64,000 nucleotides of DNA from Phyllobacteriaceae bacterium (GTDB lineage: Bacteria > Pseudomonadota > Alphaproteobacteria > Rhizobiales > Rhizobiaceae): positions 1 through 64,000 of the forward strand of contig JAMLIH010000008.1 in assembly GCA_023954255.1 (NCBI GenBank), given 5' to 3'. Position 1 is the first letter of the stretch. Every line of letters starts with the position of its first letter. This document shows, piece by piece, positions 43,334 to 51,773 of this stretch. The notes beneath the pieces are model-generated. The model had not been told where the DNA came from. It searched no databases and worked only from the letters and a program-made list of their open reading frames with translations. The translations under genes were made by a program, and so were the position numbers.

Positions 43334-43558
43334 CTATTCCATGTCCTGCGCGCCGCGCTGTCTGAGTTGCTCCAGAACATGGATGCGCAATGCCGACGAC
43401 AGATTGGTGCCGTCGGTACGCTCCCTGTCGATGCGGGCGATGAGGCGGGCAAGCGGAATGTTCTCGCGGTCGGCAATGAGCTGCAATTCAACCTGGAAGG
43501 GGTCTTCAAGCGAATAGCTGGTGCGATGACCCTCAATGGTGATCGAACGCTTCTTCAT
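43334..43558 (-). CDS. Ribbon-helix-helix domain protein
   Basis: This 74-residue protein resembles the RHH_4 family common in alphaproteobacteria: KKRSITIEGHRTSYSLED, then QLIADRENIPLARLIARID and SSALRIHVLEQLR. The fold suggests DNA binding, but no target is visible. It lies 18 bases after sspB on the same strand and is probably in one operon. Its stop abuts the asmA stop. Confidence 0.82.
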   Translation of the reverse strand: MKKRSITIEGHRTSYSLEDPFQVELQLIADRENIPLARLIARIDRERTDGTNLSSALRIHVLEQLRQRGAQDME

Positions 43559-43576
43559 GGCACCCGGCCGGACAGG

Positions 43577-44158
43577 CTATTTCTTTTTCCTGAAGGCATC
43601 GAGCGAGACGACCTCGCCGGGCCCGCTGGCCGGTTCGCTGCCCTCATCGCCGACCGGTGTGCCGGTATCCGGCTTCCTGGCAGGCTTGCGCTTTTGCGGC
43701 ATCTCGACAGGGGTCTCCATGCCGGAGGCATGCTGTTCTTCGCCGGACACATCTCCCGCGACCTCGTTCTCCTGTTCCGGTGCCTCGACAGCCACATCGA
43801 ACTGCAGCCCGAATTTCACCGAAGGGTCGAAAAAAGCCTGGATGGCGGCGAAGGGGATGGCAAGCCGCTCGCGGATGTCGTTGAAGGTCAGGTCGACCTC
43901 GAAGCCGCCATCGTTGACGGTGAGGTCCCAATAGGTGTGCTGGATGACGATGGTCATCGATTCAGGATAACGCTCGCGCATGCGCTTCGACAATCGAACG
44001 CCGGGAAAGGCGGTATCGAAGGTGATGAAGAAGTGGTGGTCGCCCGGAAGCCCGGCAACCGACACTTCGTCGAGAACCTTGCGGATGACGCTGCGCAACG
44101 CATCCTGGGTCAGCACGTCGTAGCGTATCAGATCCTCGCTGACCTGTTCTTCGTCCAT
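43577..44158 (-). CDS. sspB: SspB, ClpXP adaptor for ssrA-tagged proteins
   Basis: This 193-residue protein matches alphaproteobacterial SspB. The folded part (about residues 1-120) includes IRYDVLTQDALRSVIRKVL, HHFFITFDTAFPGVRLSKRM and IVIQHTYWDLTVNDGGFEVD, a dimeric beta fold that binds tmRNA tags. A disordered Pro/Glu-rich linker follows, ending in VVSLDAFRKKK, the short tail that docks on ClpX. It lies directly downstream of ssrA, the RNA that encodes the tag it recognises, which supports the call. Confidence 0.92.
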   Translation of the reverse strand: MDEEQVSEDLIRYDVLTQDALRSVIRKVLDEVSVAGLPGDHHFFITFDTAFPGVRLSKRMRERYPESMTIVIQHTYWDLTVNDGGFEVDLTFNDIRERLAIPFAAIQAFFDPSVKFGLQFDVAVEAPEQENEVAGDVSGEEQHASGMETPVEMPQKRKPARKPDTGTPVGDEGSEPASGPGEVVSLDAFRKKK

Positions 44159-44330
44159 CTTCCCTTCCGCTGTTTTTCGCGACCGGCATGCCGAAGGGCA
44201 TCCGGTCCTTTTCAGCTTATATGCGTTTCACCTTCGAAAGCAAAAGGAAAGGCGCAGGCATAACCTTGATTTCGATCAAGCGGCCCGAGACTTGAGAAGG
44301 CACGCGGGAAGGGATTTTGCGGCGGGGCAG

Positions 44331-44363
44331 GAAAAGTGGAGGCTTCTGTTGCCAGGTGCCTCC
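44331..44363 (-). terminator. Terminator-like hairpin at the end of ssrA
   Basis: On the - strand GGAGGC (44363-44358) pairs with GCCTCC (44343-44338) across a 14-base loop and is followed by ACTTTTCC. It marks the end of the tmRNA coding piece and probably stops transcription. Confidence 0.65.
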
Positions 44364-44668
44364 GAACCCCGCCTGAAGGTGCGAACCCTCAGGAGTTCAT
44401 GTGAAGCTGTCGCACCGCCTTAGGCAGCGAGACGTGCTTCCGCATAGTTGTCGTTTGCAACTATTGGGTTTGGCCCGATAACGGTGGCTACCATGCCGGA
44501 CGAAAACACTGTCTTTACGCCCTCGTCGATCCTGTTTCGCCCCCATCAGAAGCCATCGTCAGGCAACAGGGCAGCTGCCGATGGTTTCTGGTGGAGGCGC
44601 CGGGTACCGCCCCCGGGTCCGATAGGTTTATTACACAGGCCATTTATCGTCATAGCCGGAAAACCGGC
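44337..44668 (-). ncRNA. ssrA: Circularly permuted two-piece tmRNA
   Basis: This RNA rescues stalled ribosomes and tags the nascent protein. The gene is permuted: the acceptor piece comes first (about 44668-44589, ending CGCCTCC-A-CCA), then a loop of about 44 bases that is cut out, then the coding piece from 44544 (GGGGGCGAAACAGG). The two ends pair as a 7-bp acceptor stem containing the G3-U70 pair read by alanyl-tRNA synthetase. The tag frame at 44458-44420 encodes ANDNYAEARLAA and then TAA. Ends are estimated. sspB lies just downstream. Confidence 0.93.
44420..44458 (-). other. tmRNA tag-peptide reading frame
   Basis: Twelve codons from GCA (44458) to GCC, then TAA, give ANDNYAEARLAA. 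The AND start and the hydrophobic LAA end, the ClpX signal, are the normal form of alphaproteobacterial proteolysis tags. The resume codon is the Ala GCA. Confidence 0.95.
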
Positions 44669-44674
44669 GAGCCT

Positions 44675-44703
44675 AATGTAGTGCGCAGCAGCGGTTCGTT
44701 CAA
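44675..44703 (-). promoter_or_regulatory. Promoter of ssrA
   Basis: On the - strand a -35 box TTGAAC (44703-44698), a 17-base spacer and a -10 box TACATT (44680-44675) place the start of transcription near 44668. This gives an acceptor piece of about 80 nucleotides, as expected for permuted tmRNA. Confidence 0.65.
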
Positions 44704-44884
44704 TCGGTAAATCAACCGTTTCTCCGGCCCGGCGAGCTGTGGATAAATACATGGTGACGCATCGTAATGTGTGTGCTAGAAAAAGCCGCGTTTGCTGGAC
44801 AAATCTCCGGTGAAGACGGCGATTTCCACATGAAATGCGGTGTGGGATGGCGCATGCAAGGAACAGCTAACAGGGAGAGTTTTC

Positions 44885-45196
44885 ATGAGTGAATATCTTG
44901 GTGACGTACAACGCTACGATGCAGGTGCGGATGCCGGCGCGGTGGACAAGATCGTAAAGCACCTGGGCATTGCCCTGCGTTCGCGCGATGCGTCCCTCGT
45001 ATCCTGCACCGATCCGAGCGAACTGGATCGTGTTCGCGAAAGCTGGTGCATGAAGAAGCTGGGTGCCAGCGATGCGGCAGCCTGCGACAGCGTGATTGCC
45101 GGCGTTTGCGAAACCATGTCGGGCGACCGCAACAAGCAGCGGGTCACGTTCTACTATCTGGTTGCCAAGCAGATGGGCAAGCTCGGCGATCTTTGA
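44885..45196 (+). CDS. DUF2853 family protein
   Basis: This 103-residue soluble protein matches the DUF2853 family: YLGDVQRYDAGADAGAVDKI, then ELDRVRESWCMKKLGAS and VTFYYLVAKQMGKLGDL. Three of its Cys residues lie in the central helical part. No function is established for the family. CAGGGAGAG lies upstream of the ATG at 44885; a longer frame from 44840 has no conserved extension. It is a single gene with its own terminator. Confidence 0.85.
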   Translation: MSEYLGDVQRYDAGADAGAVDKIVKHLGIALRSRDASLVSCTDPSELDRVRESWCMKKLGASDAAACDSVIAGVCETMSGDRNKQRVTFYYLVAKQMGKLGDL

Positions 45197-45226
45197 TCTG
45201 CCGGTCCTTCTTTACAGCCGAGTTCG

Positions 45227-45254
45227 AGCCCTGGCGCCAGCGCCGGGGCTTTTT
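45227..45254 (+). terminator. Intrinsic terminator after the DUF2853 gene
   Basis: An 11-bp stem, AGCCCTGGCGC (45227-45237) with GCGCCGGGGCT (45240-45250), is followed by a run of five T residues. Confidence 0.88.
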
Positions 45255-45343
45255 CGTTTGCGGCAAACGATTTGCATCGCCGCCAGCTTTGTGGAATCCT
45301 TTCCAAGATAATAGCTGAGGCTGGAATTGTTTGGGGGTTGGTC

Positions 45344-46585
45344 ATGAAACTCCTCGACCGATTTTTCAGATCGATTATCCGACGCGGCAAGCTGGTGGTT
45401 ACGGATGTGGAGGGTAACCGCCATGTCTATGGCGATGGCGAGGGGGTTTACTCCGCCATCCGGCTGCATGACCGCAAACTCTATCGCGACATCGTGCTGA
45501 GAACGGAACTTTCCGTGGGCGAGGGCTATATGAACGGCACGCTGACCATGGAGGACGGCACGCATCTTCGCGACATGCTGGAACTCTACAATCACAACCG
45601 CCAGGCCGTGACCGTCAATCCCTGGCTCGCCGCCCTTGCCAGGGGATCGCGCTTCGTGCGCCGAGTGCAGCAATCGAACCGGGTGGGGCAGGCCCAGCGC
45701 AACGTCGCCCATCACTATGATATCGGCAACGATTTCTACAAACTCTTCCTTGACCGCAACCTGCTTTATTCCTGCGCCTATTTCAGGAACGACAATGAAA
45801 GCCTGGAGCAGGCACAACGCAACAAGCTCAGGCTGCTGGCGGCGAAGATGGCACTGAAGCCCGGCCAGAAGGTGCTCGATATCGGCTCGGGCTGGGGCGA
45901 CATGGCGCTCTATCTGGCGCAGTTGTGCGATGTCGACGTGACCGGCGTTACCCTGTCGAGGGAGCAGTGCGAGCTTTCCAGCCGGCGGGCGCAGGAAATG
46001 GGGCTCAGCGAGCGGGTGCGGTTCGAGCTTCGCGACTACCGGGAACTGAACGGCAAATTCGACCGCATCGTGTCGATCGGCATGTTCGAGCATGTGGGCG
46101 TTCACCACTATCCGGAGTTTTTTTCCAGGATCAATGCGCTGATGCCCGATGACGGGGTGATGGTGCTGCATTCCATCGGCCATATGAGCCCGCCGGGAAC
46201 GGCCAGCCCGTGGCTGCGCAAATACATTTTCCCCGGCGCCTATTCCCCTGCGCTTTCGGAGGTGTTTCCGGTGGTGGAGCGGTCGAGACTGTGGGTGCTC
46301 GATCTCGAATTTCTCAGAACCCACTATGCCAAGACGCTCAATCACTGGGACAGGCGTTTCCAGCAGAACCGGGAAAAGGTCGTCGAAATGTTCGACGAGC
46401 GGTTTGCCCGGATGTGGGAGTTCTATCTGATCTCCGCCGAGGAGATGTTCAGAACCGGCGCGCAACTGGTCTTTCACATGCAGCTTTCGCGACGGCGTGA
46501 CGCCGTGCCGTTGCAGCGCGACTACATCATCGAAAAGCAGGCTGAATACGAAAAGCTGGAGGCCAGGCTCGGTATGGCCGCCTGA
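45344..46585 (+). CDS. cfa: Cyclopropane-fatty-acyl-phospholipid synthase family protein
   Basis: This 413-residue SAM enzyme methylenates unsaturated fatty acyl chains of membrane phospholipids. The SAM site is KVLDIGSGWGDMALYLAQ, followed by GVTLSREQCELSSRRA, FDRIVSIGMFEHVGVHHY and the conserved HYDIGNDFYKLFLD before motif I. An N-terminal domain of about 130 residues is present, as in full-length CFA synthases. I chose the ATG at 45344; upstream residues from 45272 are not conserved. It has its own transcription unit after a terminator. Confidence 0.88.
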   Translation: MKLLDRFFRSIIRRGKLVVTDVEGNRHVYGDGEGVYSAIRLHDRKLYRDIVLRTELSVGEGYMNGTLTMEDGTHLRDMLELYNHNRQAVTVNPWLAALARGSRFVRRVQQSNRVGQAQRNVAHHYDIGNDFYKLFLDRNLLYSCAYFRNDNESLEQAQRNKLRLLAAKMALKPGQKVLDIGSGWGDMALYLAQLCDVDVTGVTLSREQCELSSRRAQEMGLSERVRFELRDYRELNGKFDRIVSIGMFEHVGVHHYPEFFSRINALMPDDGVMVLHSIGHMSPPGTASPWLRKYIFPGAYSPALSEVFPVVERSRLWVLDLEFLRTHYAKTLNHWDRRFQQNREKVVEMFDERFARMWEFYLISAEEMFRTGAQLVFHMQLSRRRDAVPLQRDYIIEKQAEYEKLEARLGMAA

Positions 46586-46952
46586 AGCCGAACCCGGTCG
46601 GGCACGGCAGCATGCCGATGTTTGCCCGGGGCGGAAGCGCACAGTGCCAGAAGCGGTGCCAGAAGACGGGAGAGTTGACCGAACTCCTTGGGGGGTCGTG
46701 GGATGGAAGACGGAGTTTGAACAACTGCCGCCGCCCTCTGACCCTGCCAAGATGGCGGGTTTCCCGCTCAACTGGAAATGAGAGGTTCAGGAAGAAGATG
46801 TGATCCCGGATCACGGCTTTGCGACCCGCTCTCCTGTTTGCGTGATCGGCCATGTGCCGGGCAGGGCATTTGGCGAGGGACAAGGCCGTTCAAATGTTTC
46901 CATTTAAGCGGGACACGCTCTAAAAGAGGGAATCGTTTAACAGGGCCCGACC
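46586..46952. other. cfa-thyA intergenic region
   Basis: This 367-base gap is longer than usual for this genome. It contains the direct repeat gtgccagaag twice (46644-46653 and 46656-46665), but no clear terminator. A 63-codon open frame at 46612-46803 has no family resemblance and poor composition for a gene. The thyA promoter should lie toward its right end. An RNA gene cannot be excluded. Confidence 0.5.
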
Positions 46953-47747
46953 ATGCGGCAATATCTCGACCTGCTCGAAACCGTGCTGAAGGATGGCAGC
47001 GACCGCGGCGACCGGACCGGAACCGGAACCCGTTCGATCTTCGGCCATCAGATGCGGTTCGACCTTGCGCAGGGGTTTCCGGTGCTTACCACCAAGAAAC
47101 TGCATCTGCGCTCGATCATCATCGAATTGCTGTGGTTCCTGCGCGGCGACACGAATATCGGCTGGCTGAAGGAGAACGGCGTTTCCATCTGGGATGAGTG
47201 GGCGGACGAGAACGGCGATCTCGGTCCGGTCTATGGCTATCAGTGGCGGTCATGGCCTGCGGGCGAAGGCCGCTCGGTCGACCAGATCAAAAACCTGCTG
47301 CACCAGATCAAGACCAACCCGAACTCCCGCCGGCTGATCGTTTCGGCCTGGAACCCGGCGCTGGTCGATGAAATGGCGCTGCCGCCGTGCCATTGCCTGT
47401 TCCAGTTCTATGTCAGCGACGGCAGGCTCTCCTGCCAGCTCTACCAGCGGTCGGCCGACATCTTCCTCGGCGTGCCTTTCAACATCGCTTCGTATGCGCT
47501 GCTGACGATGATGATCGCCCAGGTCTGCGACCTGAAGCCCGGCGATTTCGTTCACACGCTGGGCGATGCGCATCTTTATCACAATCATTTCGAGCAGGCG
47601 AAATTGCAGCTCGCGCGCAGCCCGAAAGCACTGCCGGAAATGCGGATCAATCCGCAGGTGCGCGACCTGTTCGCCTTTGCCTATGAGGATTTCGAGCTGA
47701 TCGGCTATGAGGCCGACGCCCATATCAAGGCGCCGGTAGCCGTATAG
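46953..47747 (+). CDS. thyA: ThyA, thymidylate synthase
   Basis: This 264-residue enzyme methylates dUMP to dTMP using methylene-tetrahydrofolate. [19 protein letters not shown] is at the N-terminus, the catalytic Cys lies in [12 protein letters not shown], and [19 protein letters not shown] and [12 protein letters not shown] form the substrate pocket. The length matches the 264-residue E. coli type. folA, which regenerates tetrahydrofolate from the dihydrofolate it makes, lies 1 kb further on the same strand. Confidence 0.97.
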   Translation: MRQYLDLLETVLKDGSDRGDRTGTGTRSIFGHQMRFDLAQGFPVLTTKKLHLRSIIIELLWFLRGDTNIGWLKENGVSIWDEWADENGDLGPVYGYQWRSWPAGEGRSVDQIKNLLHQIKTNPNSRRLIVSAWNPALVDEMALPPCHCLFQFYVSDGRLSCQLYQRSADIFLGVPFNIASYALLTMMIAQVCDLKPGDFVHTLGDAHLYHNHFEQAKLQLARSPKALPEMRINPQVRDLFAFAYEDFELIGYEADAHIKAPVAV

Positions 47748-47769
47748 CAGCAGCGGCCCGTAACAGCGG

Positions 47770-48675
47770 CTATTTCACCGACTGGTTGAACTTGGTCAGC
47801 TGGTGATAGGTCTGCCCCTGACGCCACATGACGACGGGCGTGCCGTCGGTGAAGGTGCCGGAGAAGTAGTGGATGCCGTCGCGGTTGAGCGTCGCCAGCA
47901 CGGTCTGCTTGTCCTTCGCCTTGAGGTGGAACTTCGAATCGTAGCCGGTGAACGAGTAGCCGAGCTGCCAGGCGGCGACCTGCTGCATGTAGGAATTGGT
48001 GCAGCCGCGGGTCTTGGAATGGCCGGTATCGGCGCCCTTGCCCTTCAGTTTCCACAGGGAATCGACGGAGACCTCGCAGGCGCAGGTCTGCGAGCCGTCG
48101 GTGATCATCCACACACCCTTGATGTCCTCTTCCTGGCGGATGGTGCCGGCAGCAACATTGCCGGCGATGGCCGCACCCAGCCCGCCACCGAGCGCGCCGC
48201 CAATCTGCTGGATCACGCCGCGCTGGACTGCCTTGCCGGTGTTCTTGACGACGGCCTGGCCGAAATCCCGACCGCGCGGCGGCTTGGCCGGCGGCCCGCC
48301 CGGCAGCGGAATGGCGCATTGGCCGGCAGGTGCTGCCGCAAGCGCTGCCTGCTGGGCAGGCGGCTCGACCGTTTCGGCGGCGAGCGCTGCGGTTTGCGGC
48401 GCGGTTTGGGGGGCAGCCGCCGTTTCCTCGACGGAGACGGGAAGGGCTTCCCCTGAAGTCGGCGTCTGGGTTCCCTCCTGGGCGGCGCTTTCGAGTGCCG
48501 ACGTGGAGGTATTGGTTTCGGATTTCGTGCTCTGACAAGCTGTCAGCAGTGCTGCGGCAATGGCAACTGGCAGGATGATCGACGCGCCGAATACGGGATT
48601 TTCCGACCGGAAATCGCCGCTCGCGCTTCCCCGCGCGCGTTGGCTTGAATTCATTTTACTTGTATCCCCACTCAA
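47770..48675 (-). CDS. Lipoprotein with AprI/Inh-like protease inhibitor domain
   Basis: This 301-residue protein carries a basic N-terminus and a lipobox LLTACQ near residue 47, so it is probably a lipoprotein. A Thr/Ala/Glu-rich linker follows, then a Gly-rich helix (IGGALGGGLGAAIAGNVAAG) and a C-terminal domain starting GVWMITDGSQTCACEV and containing CTNSYMQQVAAWQLGY. The Gly-x-Trp start, two Cys regions and central Trp fit the Inh/AprI inhibitor fold. The ATG at 48654 is an alternative start giving a shorter leader. It lies in reverse between thyA and folA. Confidence 0.75.
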   Translation of the reverse strand: MSGDTSKMNSSQRARGSASGDFRSENPVFGASIILPVAIAAALLTACQSTKSETNTSTSALESAAQEGTQTPTSGEALPVSVEETAAAPQTAPQTAALAAETVEPPAQQAALAAAPAGQCAIPLPGGPPAKPPRGRDFGQAVVKNTGKAVQRGVIQQIGGALGGGLGAAIAGNVAAGTIRQEEDIKGVWMITDGSQTCACEVSVDSLWKLKGKGADTGHSKTRGCTNSYMQQVAAWQLGYSFTGYDSKFHLKAKDKQTVLATLNRDGIHYFSGTFTDGTPVVMWRQGQTYHQLTKFNQSVK

Positions 48676-48786
48676 CGGATGATTGAGATCACGTGTCCAG
48701 TGCTGCCGCCCAAGAATAGTTTATACAACTGCGGCGATATGCAAAGCCCCTTGCAACAAAAAGTCTGTGCCGCCAAAGGGTATCTC

Positions 48787-49332
48787 ATGGCTCAATCCGT
48801 CTCTCCTCCCATCCTCTCCATCGTGGTGGCCATCGCGGCAAATGGTGTTATCGGCGTCGATGGCGGACTTCCGTGGCGGCTTTCCTCGGATCTGAAGCGT
48901 TTCAAGCGCGATACGATGGGCAAGCCCGTCATCATGGGCCGCAAGACCTGGGAGTCGATCGGGAGACCGCTGCCGGGGCGCGAGAACATCGTGGTGACCC
49001 GCACACGGGTCTATGAAGCGCCCGGCGCCCATTGCGTCGAGAGCCTGCCGGATGCCGTTGCGCTTGCTGCCCGGCTGATCGGCGAACAAGGGCTGGAAGC
49101 CGAGATATGCATCATCGGGGGCGGGCAATTGTACCGGGAAGCAATCGGTTCGGCAGACCGGCTTTACGTGACTCATGTTTTTCTGGAACCGGAAGGCGAC
49201 ACACTGTTCCCCGATATCGCGCCGGAGAACTGGCAACCCGTGCACCGTGAATCCTTCCCGGCCGGCGAAAAGGACGATGCCGACACGCTCTACGTGATCT
49301 ACGAGCGGGTGACGGGAAACGGAAGCGGCTGA
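48787..49332 (+). CDS. folA: FolA, dihydrofolate reductase
   Basis: This 181-residue enzyme reduces dihydrofolate to tetrahydrofolate with NADPH, supporting ThyA. IVVAIAANGVIGVDGGLPWRL gives the N-terminal signature (with the catalytic acidic residue further on, in SSDLKRFK). GKPVIMGRKTWESIGRPLPGR and IIGGGQLYREAI bind NADPH. I chose the ATG at 48787; the open frame from 48679 is not conserved. Confidence 0.96.
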   Translation: MAQSVSPPILSIVVAIAANGVIGVDGGLPWRLSSDLKRFKRDTMGKPVIMGRKTWESIGRPLPGRENIVVTRTRVYEAPGAHCVESLPDAVALAARLIGEQGLEAEICIIGGGQLYREAIGSADRLYVTHVFLEPEGDTLFPDIAPENWQPVHRESFPAGEKDDADTLYVIYERVTGNGSG

Positions 49333-49457
49333 GACCCGTGAGCGGTGTGATTTTCCGCTTGCGTCTGTGGCCAATCATTCACCGATGGCCGTTGAAAGCG
49401 GGCCACGCCATCCCTATAACAAGCTGCAAACGCAATCCTGCAGGCAAAGGACAGTGA

Positions 49458-50570
49458 ATGCCCTGGAACAATCAAAGTGGCGGCCCCTGGGGTGGGGGCA
49501 ACAACAATGGCGGCGGCCCCTGGGGCCAGGGGCCATCGGGACCGCGCGGCGGCGGCAATCGCCCGCCCGATCTCGAAGACATCATCCGCAAGGGGCAGGA
49601 GAAGCTCAAACAGGCCATTCCCGGCGGCAGCGGCTTCAGCCCGGTTGTCCTCGGTGTCATTCTGTTTGCTGCGTTGGCGCTGTACGGCTTCAAGTCCGTC
49701 TACACGATCCAGCCTGACGAACTGGGCATCGAATTGCGTTTCGGCAAGCCGAAGGAAGAGGTCTCGGGACCGGGCCTGCACTTCCACTGGTGGCCGATCG
49801 AGACCTACGAGGTCGCCAACATTCGCGAGAACCAGATCAATATCGGCAGTGTCGGCCGCGGCACCAACACGACCGGCCTGATGCTCTCCGGCGACCAGAA
49901 CATCGTCGATCTGGCCTTTTCGGTGCTCTATCAGGTGACCGATCCCGAAGCCTATCTGTTCAACGCCCGCGAACCCGATGAACTGGTTCGCCAGGTGGCC
50001 GAAAGCGCCATGCGCGAGGTTGTCGGCCGCCGTCCTGCACAGGACGTCTTCCGTGACGACCGTGCCGGCGTTGCCGAGCAGGTGCGCGCCATCGTTCAGG
50101 AAACGCTCGAGGAATACCGCACGGGCCTGACGGTCAACGCGGTCAACATCGAGGATGTGGCGCCTCCCGGACCGGTGGCTGATGCCTTCGACGAGGTGCA
50201 GCGCGCCGAACAGGACGAGGACCGCTTCATCGAGGAAGCAAACCGCTATTCGAACCGCATTCTGGGTGAGGCCCGCGGTGAGGCGGCGCAAATCCGCGAG
50301 GATGCGGCAGCCTACAAGAACCGTGTTGTGGAAGAGGCAAAGGGTGAGGCGCAACGCTTCATCGCCGTCTATGACGAATATGCCAAGGCACCGGAAGTGA
50401 CCCGCAAGCGCCTGTTCCTCGAAACCATGGAAAAAGTGCTTGGCGGCTCCGACAAGGTGATCGTCGAACAGGGGCAGGGCGGCCCGGGCGTGGTGCCCTA
50501 TCTGCCATTGCCTGAAGTGCAGAAACGCAGCCAGCCGGCGCAGGGAACCACCCAGGGAGCAAGCCAATGA
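49458..50570 (+). CDS. hflK: HflK, SPFH-family FtsH modulator
   Basis: This 370-residue inner-membrane protein forms a periplasmic cage with HflC around FtsH and modulates membrane-protein degradation. It has a Gly/Asn/Pro-rich cytoplasmic start (about residues 1-45), one helix (VVLGVILFAALALYGF), then an SPFH domain (YTIQPDELGIELRFGKP) and a coiled region (RFIEEANRYSNRILGEARGE). The stop overlaps the hflC ATG. It heads an operon hflK-hflC-DUF2065-degP. Confidence 0.94.
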   Translation: MPWNNQSGGPWGGGNNNGGGPWGQGPSGPRGGGNRPPDLEDIIRKGQEKLKQAIPGGSGFSPVVLGVILFAALALYGFKSVYTIQPDELGIELRFGKPKEEVSGPGLHFHWWPIETYEVANIRENQINIGSVGRGTNTTGLMLSGDQNIVDLAFSVLYQVTDPEAYLFNAREPDELVRQVAESAMREVVGRRPAQDVFRDDRAGVAEQVRAIVQETLEEYRTGLTVNAVNIEDVAPPGPVADAFDEVQRAEQDEDRFIEEANRYSNRILGEARGEAAQIREDAAAYKNRVVEEAKGEAQRFIAVYDEYAKAPEVTRKRLFLETMEKVLGGSDKVIVEQGQGGPGVVPYLPLPEVQKRSQPAQGTTQGASQ

Positions 50571-51466
50571 CGCGCGGACCCATTCTCCTGATCCTTCTTG
50601 CCGTACTGGCGTTTCTGGGACTCAACTCGTTCTTCGTCGTCAATGAGCGCGATCAGGCGATCGTGCTGCGGTTCGGCGAGATCAAGCGGGTTGAGACGGA
50701 GCCCGGCCTTTATTTCAAGCTGCCGCTTACCATGTTCGAGCTGGACACGGTGCAGATCGTCGAAGACCGGCTGCTGCGCTTCGACCTGGACGACATCACG
50801 GTTCAGGTCTCGGGCGGCAAGTTCTACGAGGTCGATGCCTTCGCGACCTACAAGATCGCCGATGCACGGCGTTTCCGTGGCCAGGTATCGGGCCAGCTTC
50901 GCCTCGCCGAAGACCGCCTGCGCACCCGTCTCGACGCTGCGCTGCGGCGGGTTTACGGCCTTCGCGGCTTTGAGTCGGCGCTTTCGGAAGAACGTGCTGC
51001 GATGATGCGCGAGGTGCGCGACGAGTTGCGCCCGGCCGCCGCCGATCTCGGAATCCAGATCGAGGACGTGCGCATCCGCCGTACAGACCTGACGCAGGAA
51101 GTCTCCGAACAGACCTACAACCGCATGACGGCGGAACGCCTTGCAGAGGCAGAACGGCTGAGGGCGCGCGGCCAGGAGGCGGCCCGCCGCATCCGCGCAC
51201 GCTCCGACCGCGAGGTCGTGGAGATCGAGGCTGCTGCCCAGCGCGACGGTCAGATCCTGCGCGGTGAAGGCGATGCGGAACGCAACTCCATCTTTGCCGA
51301 TGCCTTTACCCGGGATCCGGAATTCTTCGAGTTCTACCGCTCGATGACGGCCTATATCGCGGCGCTGGAGAAGTCCGGCACGACGATGGTGCTGTCGCCG
51401 AACTCGGAGTTCTTCCAGTTCTTCGGCAATGCCGGCGGCATTCGAACCGCGCCATCCCGGCAGTAG
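50567..51466 (+). CDS. hflC: HflC, SPFH-family FtsH modulator
   Basis: This 299-residue partner of HflK starts with a helix (PILLILLAVLAFLGLNSFFVV), followed by NERDQAIVLRFGEIKRVETE, the SPFH start, then LGIQIEDVRIRRTDLTQEV and a coiled region. EPGLYFKLPL is a typical stretch. It overlaps hflK by four bases, so the two products are probably made in equal amounts. Confidence 0.95.
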   Translation: MTRGPILLILLAVLAFLGLNSFFVVNERDQAIVLRFGEIKRVETEPGLYFKLPLTMFELDTVQIVEDRLLRFDLDDITVQVSGGKFYEVDAFATYKIADARRFRGQVSGQLRLAEDRLRTRLDAALRRVYGLRGFESALSEERAAMMREVRDELRPAAADLGIQIEDVRIRRTDLTQEVSEQTYNRMTAERLAEAERLRARGQEAARRIRARSDREVVEIEAAAQRDGQILRGEGDAERNSIFADAFTRDPEFFEFYRSMTAYIAALEKSGTTMVLSPNSEFFQFFGNAGGIRTAPSRQ

Positions 51467-51522
51467 CATCCGCATGCGGGCGAAATGCCTCTATTTTGCC
51501 CGCATGCTGTGAGAATTACCCC

Positions 51523-51708
51523 GTGAACGAGTTAATCATAGCAGCAGGTTTGTTCCTGGTTCTCGAAGGTTTGATTTACGCCGCCTTTCCGGGCGGGTTA
51601 AAACGCATGGCCGAGCAGTTGCCGTCGATCCCCGACCAGACCTTGCGGGTATTCGGCATCGTGGCAATGGCCATCGGTGTCGGTATCGTGTGGCTCGCCA
51701 AGGGATAG
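51523..51708 (+). CDS. DUF2065 (YjeT-like) small membrane protein
   Basis: This 61-residue protein has two hydrophobic helices (LIIAAGLFLVLEGLIYAAF and VFGIVAMAIGVGIVWLA) and matches DUF2065/YjeT. It starts at a GTG 56 bases after hflC. The same small gene follows hflC in E. coli, so a link to the HflKC-FtsH complex is likely but untested. Confidence 0.85.
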   Translation: MNELIIAAGLFLVLEGLIYAAFPGGLKRMAEQLPSIPDQTLRVFGIVAMAIGVGIVWLAKG

Positions 51709-51773
51709 GGCGGACAGACAGACGGCGCCAGCCTTCGGGGTCCGGACGCAGCGCGACAGAAAGGAACGGGTGC

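Noticed and set aside
43294..43536. Alternative - strand frame overlapping the RHH gene
   Set aside because: The frame at 43334-43558 matches a known RHH family and ends cleanly next to the asmA stop; the other overlaps asmA and has no similarity.
46612..46803. 63-codon open frame between cfa and thyA
   Set aside because: Arg/Cys-rich composition, no clear ribosome site and no family resemblance.
48683..48786. N-terminal extension of dihydrofolate reductase from 48679
   Set aside because: The enzyme's conserved sequence begins just after the ATG at 48787, and the extension has no recognisable signal.
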